From: Kiloniellaceae bacterium
GTDB lineage: Bacteria > Pseudomonadota > Alphaproteobacteria > Kiloniellales > J153
NCBI GenBank assembly: GCA_021776175.1
Contig: JAJFGJ010000032.1
Coordinates: 105,838-169,837 of the forward strand
Length of the DNA: 64,000 bases
Reading direction: 5' to 3'
The position numbers were made by a program, and so were the translations under genes. The notes beneath the pieces were generated by a model, which was not told the origin of the DNA, ran no database searches, and saw nothing but the letters and a program-made list of their open reading frames with translations. Of the stretch, positions 1 through 7,011 are shown one piece after another (within the stretch, counting starts at the first letter, position 1; each line of letters opens with the position of its first letter).

Positions 1-321
1 GGCCGCGTCGTCGCCGGCCAGCTTCGGGTGGTCGCCGGGGTTTTCTTCCGTGAGGTTGTTGAACTTCATGGGCCTGATGGGTTGCGGATCGGCCAGCCAC
101 TCGGCCAACCAGGCCTTCTGGAACTTGGACCCGGCGTACCAGAGTTCCGGCCCCTTCTTGGCCAGTTGGTCGTCGATGGTCTTTTCCTTGGCCGGCCCGT
201 CGGTGTAGTGGCAGGCGCCGCACCCCTTGGCCTCGAAGACGGCATCGCCGGCGGCCGAACCGGGTGACGACGCAGCCGCGAGGAAGACCACGCTCATGGC
301 CGCTGTAAGCAATAGTTTCAT
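1..321 (-). CDS. Small c-type cytochrome, C-terminus cut by window edge
   Basis: The visible 107 codons begin with a Sec signal peptide (MKLLLTAAMSVVFLAAASS) followed by one haem c motif, CGACH, near residue 36. A purine-rich GGAGGAGA lies just upstream of the ATG. This is a periplasmic class I cytochrome c. It is the last visible gene of a long minus-strand run of cytochromes and follows the preceding gene by 35 bases, so it is probably cotranscribed. The rest of the protein lies outside the window, so total length and any further haem sites are unknown. Confidence 0.8.
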   Translation of the reverse strand, partial: MKLLLTAAMSVVFLAAASSPGSAAGDAVFEAKGCGACHYTDGPAKEKTIDDQLAKKGPELWYAGSKFQKAWLAEWLADPQPIRPMKFNNLTEENPGDHPKLAGDDAA

Positions 322-356
322 GACAATCTCTCCTCCAATTCGTCCAGCCGGCGGGT

Positions 357-2015
357 TCACGCGCTCGCTTCCACCGGTTCTTCTTCTTTTTCCGCCTTGC
401 GCATCAGCCAAAACCCCAAGCCGCCGGCGATCAAGAAGGCCAGGGCGGCGTAAGCGTAGACGCTCATGGGCGTCGGCGCCTCCAGGAACACATAGTACCA
501 AGTACTGAGGCTCATGATCAGGCCGTGCTCGCCGTTGGAGCCATCCCAAGCGTTGACGGACATGGGAGTGAACACGCCTTTTTCGAACTGCACGTCATTC
601 TTGTCGCCCGTCCGCAGCGGCCGCTTCATGACCACGGTCCAGCGGCCCTGGTCCCACTTCGCCTTACCGGCGATCTGCTGGCCGTCTTCGGCCTGGGCCT
701 TGATAGGCTGTTTCCAGCCGCGCGCGTTGCCTTCCTCCGTGCCCCGCTCACCGACCTCGTCCCGGTCCGCCTTCCAAACCCATAGGTGCACCTGATCGGA
801 AGAACTGCCACGGTAGAAGTGCGGCTTCTTGGTCCCCTTGGGCGGTTTGACCGGGAACTGCAAGGCAATGGAATCGCGGAAGGTCTCCAACGCCCTCGGC
901 ACCATGCCGTTGGCTTCCACATAGGAGTTGAAAGCCCCCACCTTGGAGACCTCATTGGGATTGAACTCCTGCGATTCGTCATGGACGACATCCTTGAAGG
1001 GATCGTCCCACGTGAGCCGGAAGGCGATATCCTCGTCGTTGAACAGTGCCTGTAGGGTCACCATCTCGACGCTCGGATTCTGCCAGCGCGGCGGCGCCAC
1101 CACCTGGCCCGCCAGACGTATGTCCATGGGTTCGGCCGCATCCCAGGCCGCGTCGTCCGGACTTTCCGGCAAGGCCCCCTGGACCGGAGCGGCCTTCAAG
1201 GCTTGATGGCCGGTCAGCTGGTGTTGCAGGGACTTGATGTAGCTGGCTAGGTTCCAGCGGTCTTCCTCGTTCAAGGTCTTGACGAAGGACGGCATGGGCG
1301 TGCCGCTGATACCGGTCGTGAACCGCATATAGATATCCTCGACCTCCGCCCCCGCCTTGATCTTCCAGGGATGGGTGACGTTGCGGATGCGGATTGGGAA
1401 ACCCCAGTCGTCCTTGCGGAATTCCTTGTTTCCGTCGCCTCGGCCTAGCTTGCCGTGGCAGCTCCAGCATTTAGCCTTCTCGAACACCGCCTCGCCCTTG
1501 GCGATGGTTTCGGCATTGTAGGGCGCGCGCTTGGCCGGCAGGGAGATGACCTTGCCGGTCTTGACCGGATCGTATTCCGGGTCGTCGAATTCCTGAGCGA
1601 AGGTCTTGATGTAGGCAATAACCGCCCAGCGGTCGCTCTCGCCAAGGCCGCTCTTGATCAGGTCGCTGTCGAAGGACTGCATGGCCGTGCCCGACAAGCC
1701 GCGGCTGACGGTCCGGAACAGATCCTCGTCGGTAGGCAGTTCACCGCTCTTGGTGGTCCGGAACTTGAAGGTGCCGAGGGTGAAATCGCGGGGTCTGGGA
1801 TCCAGGTACTTGGCCGCCGGCCCCTCGCCGTCGCCCAGCAAGCCGTGACAGAAGCTGCAACGCCTGAAGTAGATGGCGCGGCCTTTCTCCACAAATTCTT
1901 CCGTGGCCTCGGGCATGGGCTTGCTCGGCTTGCTGGCGGCCATGGCCGGGATCGAGAACCAGGCGGCGGCGAGCGCGGCCATGACGGCGGCGAGTATTAT
2001 ATGGTTAGTCCGCAT
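357..2015 (-). CDS. Diheme cytochrome c fused to NxrC/EbdH-gamma-like haem b domain, membrane anchored
   Basis: The 552-residue product starts with a Sec signal peptide (MRTNHIILAAVMAALAAAWF). Two cytochrome c domains follow, with CSFCH (about 53-57) and CWSCH (about 183-187). From about residue 290 to 500 the sequence resembles the haem b-binding gamma subunit family of ethylbenzene dehydrogenase, selenate reductase and nitrite oxidoreductase (phrases such as LFNDEDIAFRLTWDDP and the W-rich HLWVWKADR). One C-terminal transmembrane helix (about 520-540) ends in a charged tail. I chose the internal ATG at 2015 because the signal peptide starts there and it overlaps the upstream stop as TGATG. 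Haem c plus haem b in one anchored chain suggests electron transfer on the periplasmic membrane face. Partner enzyme is inferred. Confidence 0.75.
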   Translation of the reverse strand: MRTNHIILAAVMAALAAAWFSIPAMAASKPSKPMPEATEEFVEKGRAIYFRRCSFCHGLLGDGEGPAAKYLDPRPRDFTLGTFKFRTTKSGELPTDEDLFRTVSRGLSGTAMQSFDSDLIKSGLGESDRWAVIAYIKTFAQEFDDPEYDPVKTGKVISLPAKRAPYNAETIAKGEAVFEKAKCWSCHGKLGRGDGNKEFRKDDWGFPIRIRNVTHPWKIKAGAEVEDIYMRFTTGISGTPMPSFVKTLNEEDRWNLASYIKSLQHQLTGHQALKAAPVQGALPESPDDAAWDAAEPMDIRLAGQVVAPPRWQNPSVEMVTLQALFNDEDIAFRLTWDDPFKDVVHDESQEFNPNEVSKVGAFNSYVEANGMVPRALETFRDSIALQFPVKPPKGTKKPHFYRGSSSDQVHLWVWKADRDEVGERGTEEGNARGWKQPIKAQAEDGQQIAGKAKWDQGRWTVVMKRPLRTGDKNDVQFEKGVFTPMSVNAWDGSNGEHGLIMSLSTWYYVFLEAPTPMSVYAYAALAFLIAGGLGFWLMRKAEKEEEPVEASA

Positions 2016-2992
2016 CAGTGGCTCTCCGGGATGCGCGGCGTCTTTTGGGCCAGGTCGTATTCGGCGAGGATAATCTTCCAGCGCTCTTCCTCGGTGAGGC
2101 TGAGTTTCCATTCGGGCATGGCCGAATCCCAGGGCGTCGCCTCCGTGGGCAGGCCCGGACCGCCGTTGGTCACCCGCCAGAAGGTGTAGCCCACGACAAT
2201 GGTCTCGATGGTGCCGTTGTCGGTGAAATTGAGAGGTCTGAGCTTAAAGCCGTCGGCCATGGGGCCGTCGCCGGCGACACTGTCGCCATGGCAGGCACGG
2301 CAGTTCATGGCGTAAAGGGCGCGGCCCTCGAACAGGGTCTTCTCCATCAGCGCCGCCCTCGCCGTCTCCTTGTCCACCTCGCCAGCTTCCAACTGCGCCA
2401 GAAACTTCTTCACCGGTTCCACGGCGAAGAATTCCAGCATGTGATCCGGGTCCATTTCCTCCATCCAGAGTTCCACGTCCTCGCGCACCTGCGGGATCAA
2501 GTCGATCTCGTTATCCTCGGCCTGCGCGATGAAGGCGTCGACTTGAGCCTCCGTTGGCTTGGAGAAGGGATTTTCCTTGGCCTCGAAGCTTTTGGGAAAG
2601 TTCGATGAGGGGTGCTGGATGCGCAGCGAAGACGGCACCTCCACCTTGGGCACGACGATCTCATAGACCTGCCAACCGATCACCGCCGGCACCGCCAAGA
2701 GGATCGCGGCACGGGGAATCTTGCCGTAACCGCCGCGCAGGAACTTCTTTACCGGCCTGAGAAAGTCGGTGAGCCCCTCCTCGGAGAAGGTCACGAACAT
2801 GAACAGCGCGACGATCGTCAGCACCATGTAGAAAAACATCAAGGTGCCGGGAACGGGCAGCGGGAAGGGCAGCGTCGTCACCTCCCTGGAGACCGCGGGG
2901 ATGCCCCATTTCACCAGCGCGTAGACGACCAGCAAGGTCAAGACCACCGACAGGAAACCGCCAATTCTGAATCTCTTCATGATTGGGTCCAT
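2015..2992 (-). CDS. Membrane-anchored monohaem cytochrome c
   Basis: The 325-residue protein has three hydrophobic segments in its first 120 residues (about 12-32, 50-70, 92-112). A charged, partly helical stretch follows, then a cytochrome c domain with CRACH near residue 231 and a later conserved W/M region (SAMPEWK) that can supply the distal methionine. An alternative start is the ATG four codons downstream (2980), which gives a more basic N-terminus. It lies between two other cytochrome genes, 39 bases after the upstream stop, and overlaps the downstream start. The architecture suggests the anchored cytochrome subunit of a membrane complex with the bd-like protein. Function beyond electron transfer is inferred. 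Confidence 0.7.
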   Translation of the reverse strand: MDPIMKRFRIGGFLSVVLTLLVVYALVKWGIPAVSREVTTLPFPLPVPGTLMFFYMVLTIVALFMFVTFSEEGLTDFLRPVKKFLRGGYGKIPRAAILLAVPAVIGWQVYEIVVPKVEVPSSLRIQHPSSNFPKSFEAKENPFSKPTEAQVDAFIAQAEDNEIDLIPQVREDVELWMEEMDPDHMLEFFAVEPVKKFLAQLEAGEVDKETARAALMEKTLFEGRALYAMNCRACHGDSVAGDGPMADGFKLRPLNFTDNGTIETIVVGYTFWRVTNGGPGLPTEATPWDSAMPEWKLSLTEEERWKIILAEYDLAQKTPRIPESH

Positions 2993-3031
2993 GACTGGTT
3001 TTTCGATACCTTCCCCATCGGATTCTTCCGC

Positions 3032-4015
3032 CTATTCCTCTGCCTTGGGTTTTTGCAACATCAGGAAGGACAGGATGTCCTGGTAGTCCTTGACCGTCAT
3101 GGCCTCGGACAGATCGTCCGGCATGACGCTCTTGGTATCGTCGATCTTGATTTCCTTGATGTCCGCCTTGTCGAGGGTGACCACATCGCCGTTGGCCGTG
3201 GTGATATCGATCTCGCTGGCGTCGTCGCGGGTTTTCAGGCCGATGGTTTGGCGGCCGTCCTGGTTGAAGACGACATAGGTCTCGAATCCCTTGGTCAGCG
3301 ATTTCACTGGTTGCAGAATGGATTCCGAGATGAACTTCAGCCCCTTGGCGCTAATGCCGCTAAGATCGGGGCCGATCTCGCCGCCCTCGCCGTTCAGGCT
3401 ATGGCAATCCAGGCAGTTGTCCTCATAGACGATGGCGCCCTCGCCCGGATCGCCGCCGCCGGCCGCCGCGGCGGCGGAAATCTTGGCGTAGAATTGCTGC
3501 GTCATCTCGCCCGGCGCGGTATCTATGGCCTCCATGTCCAGATCCCCGCCGAGCGACATCAGGTAAGCGGTCACCGCCTTGATTTCCTTAAGGCTCAAGG
3601 AGATCGGCGGCGCGTAGACCACAGCCATCTCGTTCTTGTAGCCCTTGACCACATAGGCGCCGGGGCTGGCCAGGCTCTCGACAACGTAATCGACGGCGGT
3701 GAACTCCTCGCCTTCCTTTTCCGAACGCTCCTGGGCCCGCTCGGCGGCACGCGCGCCCATGGGCAGTGGGAACTTCTCGCCGAATTGACCGTGATTCGGG
3801 CCGCGCACGGCGCTTCCCTGGCCGCCGACGCTGTGACAGGTGAAGCAACGGCCCCTGCCCCAATAGATGACCTCGCCGCCTTCCGGGCTAATATCCACGG
3901 CGGCACTGGTCCTGTCGCCGCTGCCGGTGAGTTCGGTGATGGAGTATCCGATCCAAAGATAGGTCCCGAGCACGATGAGCAAGAAGGAAAACAGCCTGGC
4001 GACGGTCGCGGTCAT
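3032..4015 (-). CDS. Membrane-anchored diheme cytochrome c with TIGR02603-like C-terminal domain
   Basis: The ATG at 4015 gives 327 residues: an uncleaved N-terminal helix (about 7-25), haem c motif CFTCH (57-61) and a second motif CLDCH (201-205). The C-terminal 110 residues (FISESILQPVKSLTKGFETY onward) match the pattern of the putative haem-binding domain TIGR02603, common in planctomycete and verrucomicrobial cytochromes, including the MP..L....DY.DILSFL ending. It starts 4 bases after the stop of the bd-like oxidase gene, so the two are almost certainly translationally linked, and it may be the direct electron donor or acceptor of that protein. It is unusual for a proteobacterial oxidase partner. 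Confidence 0.75.
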   Translation of the reverse strand: MTATVARLFSFLLIVLGTYLWIGYSITELTGSGDRTSAAVDISPEGGEVIYWGRGRCFTCHSVGGQGSAVRGPNHGQFGEKFPLPMGARAAERAQERSEKEGEEFTAVDYVVESLASPGAYVVKGYKNEMAVVYAPPISLSLKEIKAVTAYLMSLGGDLDMEAIDTAPGEMTQQFYAKISAAAAAGGGDPGEGAIVYEDNCLDCHSLNGEGGEIGPDLSGISAKGLKFISESILQPVKSLTKGFETYVVFNQDGRQTIGLKTRDDASEIDITTANGDVVTLDKADIKEIKIDDTKSVMPDDLSEAMTVKDYQDILSFLMLQKPKAEE

Positions 4016-4019
4016 GCCG

Positions 4020-6191
4020 TCAGTCCTCCTTCTTTCGCGACGCGATACCGCCGAGCCAGAACATGAAGGCACAGCCGATCATGAACAGCAGTACGGCGGC
4101 GCTGACCTGCTGGGTCATGACGAAATTGCTCGGCGTATAGGCCCATTCGGAGGTGTCGCGCATGACCCCGAAGATGTGCCAGTCGCCGCGCAACCCGGAC
4201 CGGATGAAGCCCATGAGGCCCATGTTCATGGTGATGACGAAGGTCAGCAGCAACAGCGCGTACTGGGACCGCACGGTCATCTTGCCCCATTGCAGCGGGC
4301 CCAGGGACTTGGCGCGCTTGAACAGGAAGGCGTCGATGACCGTGACCAGAATCAGACAGCTGATCAGTTGCAGGAACTGCGAGACGGCGACGTTGCGAAG
4401 CACCGGCGACGCCTTCTCCATGACCACGAAGCCCCAGACACCCAGGAACAATGTCACGTTGAAGGCGGTAACCGACAGATAGAGCACTTGCCCCAATTTG
4501 CCCCGGTCCATGAGCGCCAAAACGATAGCGGCGAGGCCGGCCATGCATTCGAAAACCAGCACGTAGCCGATCATGTGAATGTATTGGGCCCGGTCCGCCG
4601 GTAGATCGAGTTCGCCCGGATCCATGTTCAACATGGTCACGGCGTACTGCGCCACCAGGGCTATGGCGGCCAGGCCGATGACGACGATGGTAATCCGCGC
4701 GCCCTTGCCCTGATCGCGGATCGAGACCGCGTCCATCATGTTGCCCCGGCGGTAGAGCAGGAAACTGAAGAAGGTCGCCAGGATGATCAGGTTGACCACC
4801 GCGTTCTTGGCCGGCATCAGCCCCAGGAACTTGAGCATCGGGTGATACTGACTGCCGCCCATTTCTCCGACCTCCAAGCTGCTCAGCGGCAGGTTGTGGG
4901 GAGTCAGCCAAACGGCGAAAGAAAGTATTAGCGCCAGCAATATGTACTTGATGAACTTGTAGTAGCGCTGGGCGCCGGGGATGCGGGTCATACCGCTCCA
5001 CAGGTAGTAGTTGGAGATGATGAATAGCGAACCCACCAGCATGGCCTGGATGATGAAGGTCCAGGAAAAGTCGCCGCCCATCATGTTGTTGCCCATGACG
5101 GCACTGGTCGAATAGACCTCGCGGCCCAGATAGTAGCCGGCGAAGGGCAAGGGGATTAGCGCCGCGATGGCGACGAAGTTGGAGATATAGCCCATCCAAT
5201 CGTAGTGAGCCTTTTCCTCCGGCGTCTTGGCGGCGAGGAATTTGACCGCGGCATAGGAGCCGGCGACCAAACCGCCGAACGCCAGATTGCCGAGCATGCG
5301 GTGAATGGCGATGGGAGTGGCCAGGACATTCTCGAAAGCCTGCCAGACGGTTCCGACGAGGGTGCCCTCCGCGTCGACTCCGGCGGGGCTCATCATGAAG
5401 CCGGCCCAGCTATTGGCGAGCTGCATGATGGCGGTGCCGAAGACGTTGAGGAGAACGCCGATAAAGATGTGCGACGATTTCAAGTCGCGGATTATCCACA
5501 GGCCAACGGCGGTGGGCGTGATGTAGAGAAGCAGGATGAACCAGCGCGTGTCGACCCGCATGTCGGGGCCGATGAAGCCAAAGGCGAAGGCCAGGCCGAA
5601 CCCGGCCATGAGCAGGGCGAGAACCTTGAACACCCATTGCAGATTGGCCGCGAAGGAGCGGTCGCTCTTCAACCAATACCAGCCGTAATAGTACAGATAC
5701 AGGGCAAAGGTCTCGCCGAAGAACAACAGCGCGTACATGAACATGACATCCTTGAAGATGCCCGCCATGTAACCCATGAAGGTCGGGTAGAGAGTGAACA
5801 GCGCGAAGGCCAAAAGCCCGCCAAGAGCGGCCGTGGTGGCGTAGGCGACGCTCAACAGGCTGGTGAACTCGTAAGCCAGCTTGTCGAACTTAGGGTCCTT
5901 GTTGTTCCAACCGACGACCTCGATGATCACCGCGAACAGCGGCACGCCGAGGACGAAGGCGCCAAAGAACAGGTGCATCTGCGCCAGGAACCAGATGAGG
6001 CGCCGGGAATCGATCCCCATGAACTGCCGGTAGACGTTTTCTTCCAGCGCCAAGGCCGGGTTGGCGGCGACGACAAGCCCGAACACCACCAAGGCCGCGA
6101 GACCCAACCTCGCGAGCCGGCCCGGTTCCTGCCTGGCACCAAAGATACCGCGCCCCTGTCCTTGTGCCATGGTCCGCATCCCAGTCTTCAT
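4020..6191 (-). CDS. Long cytochrome bd-like (CydA-related) membrane protein
   Basis: The 723-residue polytopic protein has about 17 predicted helices, against about 9 in CydA of roughly 450-530 residues. The first half carries CydA hallmarks: His73 in RLIWFLAQMHLFFGAFVLG (position of the haem b595 ligand), a glutamate in FFGETFALYLYYYGW (about 160), the ANSW...SPAG signature (about 259-271) and His297 in IHRMLGNLAFGG (position of the b558 ligand). The C-terminal half (about 330-723) is extra and includes more helices and histidines. No CydB lies beside it. Similar elongated bd-like oxidases are known from nitrite oxidisers such as Nitrospira. It may reduce O2 or pass electrons between quinol and the adjacent cytochromes; which one is not decided by sequence. 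Confidence 0.75.
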   Translation of the reverse strand: MKTGMRTMAQGQGRGIFGARQEPGRLARLGLAALVVFGLVVAANPALALEENVYRQFMGIDSRRLIWFLAQMHLFFGAFVLGVPLFAVIIEVVGWNNKDPKFDKLAYEFTSLLSVAYATTAALGGLLAFALFTLYPTFMGYMAGIFKDVMFMYALLFFGETFALYLYYYGWYWLKSDRSFAANLQWVFKVLALLMAGFGLAFAFGFIGPDMRVDTRWFILLLYITPTAVGLWIIRDLKSSHIFIGVLLNVFGTAIMQLANSWAGFMMSPAGVDAEGTLVGTVWQAFENVLATPIAIHRMLGNLAFGGLVAGSYAAVKFLAAKTPEEKAHYDWMGYISNFVAIAALIPLPFAGYYLGREVYSTSAVMGNNMMGGDFSWTFIIQAMLVGSLFIISNYYLWSGMTRIPGAQRYYKFIKYILLALILSFAVWLTPHNLPLSSLEVGEMGGSQYHPMLKFLGLMPAKNAVVNLIILATFFSFLLYRRGNMMDAVSIRDQGKGARITIVVIGLAAIALVAQYAVTMLNMDPGELDLPADRAQYIHMIGYVLVFECMAGLAAIVLALMDRGKLGQVLYLSVTAFNVTLFLGVWGFVVMEKASPVLRNVAVSQFLQLISCLILVTVIDAFLFKRAKSLGPLQWGKMTVRSQYALLLLTFVITMNMGLMGFIRSGLRGDWHIFGVMRDTSEWAYTPSNFVMTQQVSAAVLLFMIGCAFMFWLGGIASRKKED

Positions 6192-6210
6192 TGATCTTTA
6201 TTCGGCGCCG

Positions 6211-6996
6211 TCACTCGCTGTCGGAGAATGCGAAGTTGGCCTCGACCATGCCCTTGGCGGCCACCGTGATCTTGGTCTTCTTGATGCCGTAGCGCGGGTG
6301 CCAGGCCTTCAAGGTGTATTTCCCGGGCGGCAAATTATCGATGGAGTACGAGCCATCGTCACCGACCACGACCGCATAGGGATGGGTCGGGGCCATGATG
6401 AAGCCGAACATGAAGTTGTGAGCCTCGCAGTTGATTCCGATATAGGACGAGCGCCGCGGCTTGATCTTGTCGACGATATCGCCGGGGTCCGGCTGGCCGA
6501 AATTAAAGAGCGTCTTCTTGACCACGCGGCCTTTCTCGACGCCGATCAACTCGCGGGCGTTGATGTTGTGCAGCACGCCGGCGTCGCTGTTGCGGATGAT
6601 AATGGGGCCGGGCCTGACCACCTGGGCCCAAGGCCGGAAGCGACAGCCCTTCTGAGTGACCAGATAGTCGCCAAGCTCGGGCTTTTCCCATTTCTTACCC
6701 TCCTTGATCTTGGCGATGAAGACGAAAACGCCGCGCAGGGCGCCGTCCTTGACGTCGACCCAGACCACTTCGCGCTCGCCCTCGCCGCAAACATCGGCGT
6801 TCTTCGTGATTAGGATACCCTCGACGGCATCGGCGGGAACCGCGCCCTCGAAGCTCACCTTGCCCTTGACGGTGCCGCCGTCGGCGACATCCACTTCAGT
6901 GTACTTACCCCGCTTCGCCGCATCCGCCGGCGCCGCCACGGCCATGGAGACAAAAGCGCCGAGTATAAGACCGGCGACAGGCAATCTCGATTTCAT
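6211..6996 (-). CDS. Periplasmic cupredoxin-like / carboxypeptidase-regulatory-like protein
   Basis: The 261-residue product has a signal peptide (LPVAGLILGAFVSMAVAAPADA). A beta-rich domain contains DAGVLHNIN and, about 55 residues later, INCEAHNFMFGFIM: a His...Cys-x2-His-x2-Met arrangement like a type 1 copper site. The last 70 residues (GDDGSYSIDNLPPGKYTLKAWHPRYG) form a carboxypeptidase-regulatory-like beta sandwich. Proteins of this build are often annotated as methylamine utilisation or cupredoxin-like. A strong GGAGGAAAA site precedes the ATG. It sits between the HEAT protein and the bd-like protein, so it may be a soluble electron shuttle. Copper binding is inferred. Confidence 0.7.
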   Translation of the reverse strand: MKSRLPVAGLILGAFVSMAVAAPADAAKRGKYTEVDVADGGTVKGKVSFEGAVPADAVEGILITKNADVCGEGEREVVWVDVKDGALRGVFVFIAKIKEGKKWEKPELGDYLVTQKGCRFRPWAQVVRPGPIIIRNSDAGVLHNINARELIGVEKGRVVKKTLFNFGQPDPGDIVDKIKPRRSSYIGINCEAHNFMFGFIMAPTHPYAVVVGDDGSYSIDNLPPGKYTLKAWHPRYGIKKTKITVAAKGMVEANFAFSDSE

Positions 6997-7011
6997 GGGT
7001 ATTTTCCTCCG

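Noticed and set aside
2612..4066. Plus-strand open frame of 484 codons rich in His, Gln and Asp
   Set aside because: It is antisense to two cytochrome genes with clear haem motifs. Its composition is typical of shadow frames.
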